Shown in pieces: positions 47,654-53,380 of a stretch of 53,380 nucleotides of DNA. Source of the stretch: Alphaproteobacteria bacterium (lineage in GTDB: Bacteria > Pseudomonadota > Alphaproteobacteria > Ferrovibrionales > Ferrovibrionaceae); contig CANJGB010000024.1 of NCBI GenBank assembly GCA_947473805.1, positions 1 through 53,380 of the forward strand. The letters are read 5' to 3'. The notes under the pieces were generated by a model that did no database searches, was not told where the DNA came from, and saw only the letters and a program-made list of their open reading frames with translations. The stretch's first letter is position 1; every line of letters starts with the position of its first letter. Made by a program: the position numbers and the translations under genes.

Positions 47654-48561
47654 CCCTGCGCGTCGGGCTGCAGATCGTCGGCGCCGAGAAATTCTTCGGC
47701 GGCGATGTAAAGGGCCTGCTCGACATCGCCAAGCGCGCCGACGCCCGTGGCATCGACGTCATCTCCATCGGCGACCACGTGGTGATGAGCGGTACCGACG
47801 TCGCCACCTACAAGACCGCGCCAAAATTCCCGCTGCCGCTCGACCAGCCATTCTTCGAAGTCATCTCGCTGATGAGCGCGATTGCCGTGCTGACCAAGCG
47901 CATCCGCCTCTCGGCCAATGTCCTGCTTTCGCCGCTGCGCCCGGCGGTGCTGATGGCCAAGCAGCTCGCCACCCTCGACGTGCTGTCCGATGGGCGCGTC
48001 GAGATGGCGCTCGGCACAGGCTGGCAGAAGGCAGAGTACGATGCTTCCGGTATCGACTTCGCTTCCCGCAACGGCCATCTCGCCGAACAGGTCGAGGCCT
48101 TTCGCGTGCTGTGGAGCGGCGGTCCGGCCAGCTACCACGGCAAGCACGTCAACTTCGACGATCTCTACTGCTATCCGCTGCCGGTACAGGGGGCGAAGAT
48201 GCCCGTGTGGCTCGGCGTCTCGGTGCACGGCCGCAATGGCGAGCGCCTGGTGCGGCTCGCCGATGGCTGGGCCGCACCACCCACGAAACCGGACAAGTTC
48301 GCCGATGACATGGCCCATCTGCGCAACCTCTGCGCCAGGCAGGGGCGCGCGCCCGCCAGCCTCGGCATCCGCGTCTCGATCATGCCGGCGCGCCATGCGG
48401 ACGGCACGCCCGACCCGGAGACATCGTTCAAGGATGCCCCGGCATTGATCGCCGCCGGCGCCGACACGATCATGGCGTCGGTCATCAACTTCTGCCCCAC
48501 CGCCGCCGACATCGACCCGTTCCTCGACCGCATGGTCGAACTGAAACGAACCGGCCGCTAG
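47650..48561 (+). CDS. LLM class (F420-type) oxidoreductase, copy 3
   Basis: Luciferase-like oxidoreductase of 303 residues resembling the Rv2161c-like group often annotated as F420-dependent. Landmarks: ADARGIDVISIGDHVVM, LTKRIRLSANVLLSPLRPAVLMAKQLATLDVLSDGRVEMALGTGW and KMPVWLGVSVHGRNGERLVRLADGW. GTG start inside the SnoaL stop, so the two proteins are made together. Cofactor (FMN or F420) and substrate cannot be settled from sequence. It converges with the next LLM gene (4-base overlap). Confidence 0.88.
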   Translation: MTLRVGLQIVGAEKFFGGDVKGLLDIAKRADARGIDVISIGDHVVMSGTDVATYKTAPKFPLPLDQPFFEVISLMSAIAVLTKRIRLSANVLLSPLRPAVLMAKQLATLDVLSDGRVEMALGTGWQKAEYDASGIDFASRNGHLAEQVEAFRVLWSGGPASYHGKHVNFDDLYCYPLPVQGAKMPVWLGVSVHGRNGERLVRLADGWAAPPTKPDKFADDMAHLRNLCARQGRAPASLGIRVSIMPARHADGTPDPETSFKDAPALIAAGADTIMASVINFCPTAADIDPFLDRMVELKRTGR

Positions 48562-49514
48562 AGCTTGCGCAGCGCAGGCCCCAGTTCGTCCTTGTAGAAC
48601 TTGATGAAGGCGTCCTGGTTCGGGCCGATGGCGGTGATCGCCACGTGGTCGAAGCCCGCCTTCACATAGGCCTTGATCGCCTTCAGGTGCGTTTCGACAT
48701 CCGGGCCGCACGGGATCTCGGCGATGTCTTCTTTGCGCACGCTCTTCACCGCCGCATCGAAACTTCCCGGCGTCGCCAGTTCCGCATTCACTTCCCAGCC
48801 CAGCGTGCCGAAGCGAAAGCGTTCGTGCGCAACGGTCAGCGCCTTGTCCACGCTGGCCGCGTAGCTGATCGCCACCTCACCATAGCGGCTACCCTTGCCG
48901 CCTGATTTACGCCAGGCATCGATCAGCTTCTTCTCGGGCTCGGTGCCCATGATGCCGCTGCCCGTCTCCGCCGCCAGCGCAGCCGACTTGTCGCCGCTGA
49001 TGCCGACGACGATGTCAATCGGCTTGGCCGGCAGGTCGTACAGGCGCGCCCGCTCCAGCTGGTAGTAGCTGCCGAGATACGAACACTGCTCGCCCTGCCA
49101 CAGCAGCCTGATGATCTCGATCGCCTCGCGCAGGCGCTCGTGCCGCTCATCGACCGCCGGCCAATGCTCGCCGGTAATATGCTCATTCAGCCGCTCACCT
49201 GCGCCCAGCGCCAGGGTGAAGCGCCCGTCGCACATCACCGCCACCGTCGCCGCCGCCTGCGCGACGATGGCCGGGTGATAGCGGATCAGCCGACAGGTCA
49301 GGCCGGTCGCGATGCCGACCTTCCTGGTCGCCTGCGCCACGCCGCCCAAGACGCTCCACGCAAACGGCGAATGGCCCTGCGCCTCGTGCCACGGCAGGTA
49401 ATGATCCGAGATAGCGACGAAATCGAAACCGGCCTCCTCGGCCAGCACCGCGTTGCGCACGAGGGCCTTCGGACCGTGCTCCTCGGACATCAGCTTGTAA
49501 CCGAATTTCGTCAT
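48558..49514 (-). CDS. LLM class F420-dependent oxidoreductase (G6PDH-family type), copy 4
   Basis: A 318-residue protein of the F420-dependent glucose-6-phosphate dehydrogenase-like LLM group. The start FGYKLMSEEHGPKALVRNAVLAEEAGFDFVAISDHYLPW, GLTCRLIRYHPAIVAQAAATVAVMCDGRFTLALGAGERLNEH and IVVGISGDKSAALAAETGSG are typical. That group normally uses cofactor F420, so its presence hints that the host makes F420 (inference). It is the last gene of the minus-strand MFS-MFS-OYE-LLM run. Confidence 0.88.
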   Translation of the reverse strand: MTKFGYKLMSEEHGPKALVRNAVLAEEAGFDFVAISDHYLPWHEAQGHSPFAWSVLGGVAQATRKVGIATGLTCRLIRYHPAIVAQAAATVAVMCDGRFTLALGAGERLNEHITGEHWPAVDERHERLREAIEIIRLLWQGEQCSYLGSYYQLERARLYDLPAKPIDIVVGISGDKSAALAAETGSGIMGTEPEKKLIDAWRKSGGKGSRYGEVAISYAASVDKALTVAHERFRFGTLGWEVNAELATPGSFDAAVKSVRKEDIAEIPCGPDVETHLKAIKAYVKAGFDHVAITAIGPNQDAFIKFYKDELGPALRKL

Positions 49515-49580
49515 GCCAGACCTCCGCGTTCATCGACGGTGATGTCGATAAACAGCGGGGACCGCCAATCGGTTCCGCGC

Positions 49581-50732
49581 TCAGGTCAGGCGGGTGGTCA
49601 CGCTCTTGTCGAACGGCACGAACGGCTCGCCCAGGCGCACGCGGCGGGCGAAGCCCGGGTCAGCCAGCAGCGAGCGGCCAACCGCGACCAGGTCGAAGTC
49701 GCCGCGGTTGAACCGTTCCATCACGGCCGGAATGTTGTTCACCGGCGCACTGCCGGCCTTCCACATTTCCGGCAGGGTGTTGTTCAACCCGACACTGCCC
49801 ACCATCATCGACGGCTTGCCCGTCACCTTCTTTGCCCAGCCGGCGAGGTTCAGCGGCGAGCCATCGAACGCCGGCAGTTCGAACTTGCGGGTGCTGGCGT
49901 CGAACACATCGACACCCGCTTCCGCCAGCGGAACCAGGATGTCTTCCAGCGCCCGCGGCGTATCGGCCAGACGTGCGGCATAGTCCTGCGTCTTGTGCTG
50001 CGAGAAGCGGTACATGATCGGCATGCTGGGCCCGATGGCGGCGCGGATCGCCTTGACCACCTCGACGCCAAAGCGCGTCCGCCCGCGACGGTCGCCACCC
50101 CACTTGTCGGTGCGGGTATTGGTCTCGCCCCAGAAGAAGCTGTCGATCAGGTAGCCGTGGCCGGCATGGATCGCGATGCCGTCGAAGCCCAGCGCCTTGG
50201 CATAGCCGGCCGAGCGCGCATAGGTTTCGATCACATGGGCGATCTCCGCCTCGGTCATCGGCACAGTCGGCGCGGCCACGCTTTCGACATAGGCTGGGTC
50301 CAGCGAGTTGTGTCCCAGCGGCCCCCACAGGCCCGAGGGACGCCGACCCAGCAATTCCGGATGGGCCGAAATACGCGCATCGCGCAGCACGCCCTGGTGC
50401 CACAGCTGCGGGAAGATTTTCGCCCCGCCCGCATGCACCTCGTCGACCACCCGCTTCCAGCCCTTCAGCGGCGCGCCTTCGCGCAGCACAGGAATGCGGA
50501 GATTATCGGTCGAGGCGAGGTCCTCGGTGCCGACGCCCTCGGTAATGATCAGGCCGACTTCGCCCTCCGCCCGCCGGCGGTAATAGGCAGCGACATCCTC
50601 GCCCGGAACGCCATCGGGCGAATGCGCCCGCGTCATCGGCGACATGACGATGCGGTTCTTCAGCGTGACGTTCTTAACGGTGAACGGCTGGAACAGCGGG
50701 GCGACGATGGCGGCCATGTCGGCATTGGTCAT
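49581..50732 (-). CDS. NADH:flavin oxidoreductase (Old Yellow Enzyme family)
   Basis: FMN-dependent ene-reductase-type TIM barrel of 383 residues. From the ATG at 50732: FQPFTVKNVTLKNRIVMSPMTRAHS, PQLWHQG, the catalytic pair in GIAIHAGHGYLIDSFFWGETN, RTDKWGGDRRGRTRFGVEVV, and a phosphate site near VGRSLLADPGFARR. Reduces activated double bonds or xenobiotics with NAD(P)H. The frame is open far upstream inside the MFS gene, but homology starts here; MAAIV at 50717 is an alternative start. Co-directional with both MFS genes and the downstream F420-type LLM. Confidence 0.93.
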   Translation of the reverse strand: MTNADMAAIVAPLFQPFTVKNVTLKNRIVMSPMTRAHSPDGVPGEDVAAYYRRRAEGEVGLIITEGVGTEDLASTDNLRIPVLREGAPLKGWKRVVDEVHAGGAKIFPQLWHQGVLRDARISAHPELLGRRPSGLWGPLGHNSLDPAYVESVAAPTVPMTEAEIAHVIETYARSAGYAKALGFDGIAIHAGHGYLIDSFFWGETNTRTDKWGGDRRGRTRFGVEVVKAIRAAIGPSMPIMYRFSQHKTQDYAARLADTPRALEDILVPLAEAGVDVFDASTRKFELPAFDGSPLNLAGWAKKVTGKPSMMVGSVGLNNTLPEMWKAGSAPVNNIPAVMERFNRGDFDLVAVGRSLLADPGFARRVRLGEPFVPFDKSVTTRLT

Positions 50733-50749
50733 GGTGGGAGAACGGCTTT

Positions 50750-51931
50750 CTAGGTTGAAGGTCGGGTGTCGTACTGGAGGAAAAACTGGCCCATGCCGCA
50801 AAGCACCACCAGGAAAAGGGCGGTCGGCAGCAGGGAATGATCGTAGATCATGCTGGTGACCGCCGCGCAAATCCCGCCGATGAACTGCAGCGCCGCCGCG
50901 AACAGGCCGGATGCCGTGCCGGCCAGGCGCGGCTCTCCGGCCATCGACACGGCCATCGCATTGGGCATCATCATGCCGTTGCCGGTCAGTAGCAGGGCCG
51001 ATGCCGCGGTGACAGTGACGACATTCAGGCTGCCCGTCAGATGGACAATCAGCAGCATCGGCCCGGCCGTAAGGCCAACCAGGCTGCCGGCCACCACCAT
51101 GCTGCGCGGCCCCACCCGGCCGACCAGCCGCAGCGACAGGAAGACGCCGAGGGTAAAGCCCAGCGCCAGGACCAGCAGGCACGCGCCGATCTGCCCGGAC
51201 GACAGGCCCAGGACCTCCGCGTAGATGAACGGCAGGGTCGCGAGCAGGGTGTAGACGGCACCCACGGCCACCGCGCATCCCAGCATGTAGCCACGGAACT
51301 GACGGGTGCGCAGCAGCACGCCGATCCCCTCGATCATGCCGCGCTCCACCGCGCCACCCGGCGCCGGTCGTCGCGTTTCGGGCAGTTTCCAGTAGCAGAT
51401 CGCCAACATCGACAGGGCGAACCACGCCATGAACTGGAATATCCCGCGCCAACCCGTGAACTCCGCGATCAGACCGCCGATCAGCGGCGCCAAAACCGGT
51501 GACCCCGACACGGCGAGACCCAGCACCGCGATCTGGCGCGCCGCGTCGGTCGTATCGGCCGCGCCGTCCTTTGCCATGGCGCGGCCGACGACCGGCGTGG
51601 CCGATGCGCCAAGCGCCTGGAACAGTCGCGCAGCAAGAAGGGACCCCATATTGTCCGCGAACGCCGCGCCGAACGACGCCACGACGAACAGCACCAGGCT
51701 GGCCAGCATGACCGGGCGACGGCCGAACCGGTCGGACCATGGGCCGACGAACAGATGGCCGACGGCAAGGCCTGCCGCGTAGATGGTGAAGTTGAGCTGC
51801 ATCGCGCCCGGCGTCACGCCCAGTTCGCGCGCCGCCGCCGGCATGGCGGGGGAAAAGACGTGCGCGCCGAACGAGGCCACGGCGGTCACCGCCATCAGCA
51901 GCCCAATGTTCGGCTTCGCATAACTAGTCAC
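50750..51931 (-). CDS. MFS efflux transporter, Bcr/CflA type, copy 1
   Basis: Twelve-helix major facilitator of 393 residues. Motif A between helices 2 and 3 reads GPWSDRFGRRPVML; motif C region GLAVSGSPVLAPLIGG follows in helix 5. The Bcr/CflA branch exports drugs such as bicyclomycin and small sulfur compounds by proton antiport. The GTG at 51931 overlaps the stop of the upstream paralog (GTGA). The substrate may be a product of the adjacent oxidoreductases or an unrelated toxin. Confidence 0.9.
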   Translation of the reverse strand: MTSYAKPNIGLLMAVTAVASFGAHVFSPAMPAAARELGVTPGAMQLNFTIYAAGLAVGHLFVGPWSDRFGRRPVMLASLVLFVVASFGAAFADNMGSLLAARLFQALGASATPVVGRAMAKDGAADTTDAARQIAVLGLAVSGSPVLAPLIGGLIAEFTGWRGIFQFMAWFALSMLAICYWKLPETRRPAPGGAVERGMIEGIGVLLRTRQFRGYMLGCAVAVGAVYTLLATLPFIYAEVLGLSSGQIGACLLVLALGFTLGVFLSLRLVGRVGPRSMVVAGSLVGLTAGPMLLIVHLTGSLNVVTVTAASALLLTGNGMMMPNAMAVSMAGEPRLAGTASGLFAAALQFIGGICAAVTSMIYDHSLLPTALFLVVLCGMGQFFLQYDTRPST

Positions 51932-53196
51932 GATCCTGCCCCACCCCTCGCCGCACGCGTGCCGTAGTGCAGGATTGCATGTCCGGCCAGCGTCACCAAG
52001 ATAAGCAGCAGCGCGGTCGGGCGGACCGAGCCATCGTACCAGGCGCTGATCGCCACCGTGCACAGCGCGCCGGTCCCCTGCATCAGGAAACCGAACAGGC
52101 CCGATGCCGCCGCCACAAAGCGCAGGTCCACGCTCATCGCCCCGGTCAGCACATTTGGCATCACCATGCCATTGCCGAACACCAGCAGCATCATCGGCAG
52201 GGTCACCGTCAGCACATTGACCTCGTGGGTCAGGTCCACCGCCAGCAGCAGGAAGGCGGAGGCCACGCCGCACAGGGCGCCACAGATCGCGCCGCTCCGG
52301 TTGCTGATCCGCCCTGCCAGCCGTCCGGCGATGAAACTGCCGGCCGAAAGGCCCAGCATCAGCAGCAGGTAGTACAGGCCGACATGGTCGGCCCGGATTT
52401 GCAGCAGGTCGCCATAGATGAATGGCGCCGCGGCGAGAAAGGCATAGGTCGATCCGACCGACAGCGCACCGCCGAAGGCATAGCCGACATAGAGGCGCGA
52501 GCGCAGCAAGACACCGATGCCCTCGATCAGACGGGGCTGCTTCGCCGGGAGGTCGCCGGTGCGCCGCGTCTCGGGCAGCACCAGCAGGCACATCAGCAGC
52601 ATCGCGACGCCGAATACCGTCAGGCCGTAGAAAATCCACCGCCAGCCCAGCAGCGCGGTCACATAGCCGCCGATCACCGGCGACAGCGCCGGCGAACCCG
52701 ACATGACAAGGCCCAGAAAGGCCAGTTGCCGGGTCGCCCCCTTCGCATCGCTGACGTCGCGGATCATCGCCCGCCCGACGACCGGTCCCGCCGCGCCCGC
52801 CAGTGCCTGGCACAGCCGCGCCGCGAGCAGCCCGCCCAGCGAGTCCGCCAGCGCCGAGCCGAGGGCCGCCAGCGTGTACAACGCCAGTGCGCCCAGCACG
52901 ACCGGCCGCCGGCCAAAGGCATCGGCCAGCGGGCCGTAGAACAGGTGCCCGAAGGCGAAGCCCACGAGATAGATGGTCAGGGTGAGCTGCATCGCACTCG
53001 GCGTCACGCCTATATCGCGCGCAGCCTGCGGCATGGCCGGGCCGAAAATGTGCGTGCCGATGGTGCCGACCAGCGTCACCAGCACCAGCAGGGTAAAACT
53101 GGGGGCTGCCACGGCCAGCAGCGGTTTGCGGAAAAGGGTCAACGAATGCGCCTGGGACGAAGACTCCGGCGAACGCCGGCGCCCCGATCCTAGCAC
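51928..53196 (-). CDS. MFS efflux transporter, Bcr/CflA type, copy 2
   Basis: Paralog of the preceding transporter, 422 residues from the GTG at 53196. Motif A reads GPLADAFGRRPVVLG and motif C region GLVMSGSPALSPVIGG. The two share layout and many positions and arose by tandem duplication. The start is uncertain: the first 18 residues are hydrophilic and could be leader, with TTG at 53142 an alternative. The gene starts about 40 bases from the end of an IS element, so its native promoter may be displaced. Confidence 0.88.
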   Translation of the reverse strand: MLGSGRRRSPESSSQAHSLTLFRKPLLAVAAPSFTLLVLVTLVGTIGTHIFGPAMPQAARDIGVTPSAMQLTLTIYLVGFAFGHLFYGPLADAFGRRPVVLGALALYTLAALGSALADSLGGLLAARLCQALAGAAGPVVGRAMIRDVSDAKGATRQLAFLGLVMSGSPALSPVIGGYVTALLGWRWIFYGLTVFGVAMLLMCLLVLPETRRTGDLPAKQPRLIEGIGVLLRSRLYVGYAFGGALSVGSTYAFLAAAPFIYGDLLQIRADHVGLYYLLLMLGLSAGSFIAGRLAGRISNRSGAICGALCGVASAFLLLAVDLTHEVNVLTVTLPMMLLVFGNGMVMPNVLTGAMSVDLRFVAAASGLFGFLMQGTGALCTVAISAWYDGSVRPTALLLILVTLAGHAILHYGTRAARGGAGS

Positions 53197-53238
53197 GTGG
53201 CGACGTGCGCGGGGAAACCGGGTCTGGACATTCCTTAG

Positions 53239-53380
53239 AGCCGTTCCGGAAAGTTTAGATTCCCGTTGAGTGAGTTGGCTTTGCGAGGCGCCTGAGCATG
53301 ATGCGGATCATGGCGAGGCGGACGAAGGCGGCCACCTTGCGGGCATGGCGTTCGAAGTCGCGGGCAAGCCTGCGGTTGCG
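53239..53380. mobile_element. End of an IS5-family insertion sequence (cut by window edge)
   Basis: The element's end appears to lie near 53239, where TTAG (53235-53238), matching the YTAR target preference of IS5-type elements, abuts AGCCGTTCCGGAAAGTTTA, a plausible terminal inverted repeat. The transposase tail follows inside. The second end lies outside the window, so the boundary and target duplication cannot be confirmed. Confidence 0.6.
53255..53380 (-). CDS. IS5-type transposase, C-terminal 41 residues
   Basis: The minus-strand frame from the right edge reads RNRRLARDFERHARKVAAFV then RLAMIRIMLRRLA and ends at TAA (53255-53257). The RNRRLA+DFE element with trailing helices is the usual C-terminus of IS5/IS4-like DDE transposases. 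The catalytic part lies outside the window, so activity cannot be judged. Confidence 0.8.
   Translation of the reverse strand, partial: RNRRLARDFERHARKVAAFVRLAMIRIMLRRLAKPTHSTGI

Noticed and set aside
49581-51740. A possible fusion of the Old Yellow Enzyme with a 336-residue upstream part
   Set aside because: The upstream part is out of frame with the MFS gene and is its shadow; enzyme homology begins at about 50732.
50750-52813. A possible 687-residue double transporter
   Set aside because: The upstream segment is a shifted-frame reading of the other MFS gene; two separate transporters with a GTGA overlap explain the region.

Overview
The window is a GC-rich, gene-dense chromosomal segment, almost certainly from an alphaproteobacterium (Rhodospirillales-like). 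The evidence is the gene order moaC-moeA-lexA-comEC-gltX-gltA, the envelope run lpxB-lpxI-lpxA-fabZ-lpxD-skp-bamA-rseP-dxr-cdsA-uppS-frr-pyrH, the ppx-ppk and hdaA-perM-pgsA-DUF2066-purM-purN blocks, an alphaproteobacterial SOS box (GAAC-N7-GAAC) before lexA, and a small RPANDN-motif protein. No tRNA, rRNA or CRISPR array was seen. No gap between genes exceeds about 190 bases; the larger gaps hold promoter, operator or terminator candidates described below.

Layout. 1-1236: sensor histidine kinase, probably cut by the left edge. 1252-8844: core genes for molybdopterin (moaC, moeA), SOS control (lexA), DNA uptake (comEC), glutamyl-tRNA synthesis (gltX) and the TCA cycle (gltA). 8859-19071: accessory, catabolic-looking region with a small membrane protein, two orphan solute-binding proteins, a CaiB/BaiF CoA-transferase, a double EthD-type barrel protein, a LysR regulator, an alpha/beta hydrolase fold protein without its nucleophile, two paralogous luciferase-like monooxygenases (LLM), a SnoaL-like protein and an SDR. 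19068-31511: lipid A, outer-membrane assembly, isoprenoid and phospholipid operon on the minus strand. 31596-36321: rhodanese, Ppx/GppA, Ppk and a SixA-type phosphatase. 36335-41922: second accessory block with an acyl-CoA dehydrogenase, a leader peptide candidate, a sulfonate/nitrate-type ABC importer and two tandem two-repeat alpha/beta-barrel proteins. 41999-47135: core genes hdaA, perM, pgsA-like, DUF2066, purM and purN. 47162-53196: third accessory block with a SnoaL+LLM pair facing a minus-strand run of two MFS efflux pumps, an Old Yellow Enzyme and an F420-type LLM. 53255-53380: the C-terminus of an IS5-type transposase, cut by the right edge.

How it fits together. Conserved housekeeping blocks are interrupted or bordered by three modules built from similar parts: flavin/F420 LLM oxidoreductases, SnoaL-like small proteins, dimeric alpha/beta-barrel (EthD/NIPSNAP-like) proteins, acyl-CoA chemistry and transporters. 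The best candidate for an undescribed system is the recurring SnoaL-like + LLM pairing, seen at two separate loci with different LLM subfamilies, together with the nucleophile-less hydrolase and the twin barrel proteins. A plausible reading is oxidative breakdown of one or more organic or xenobiotic compounds; the substrate cannot be told from the sequence.
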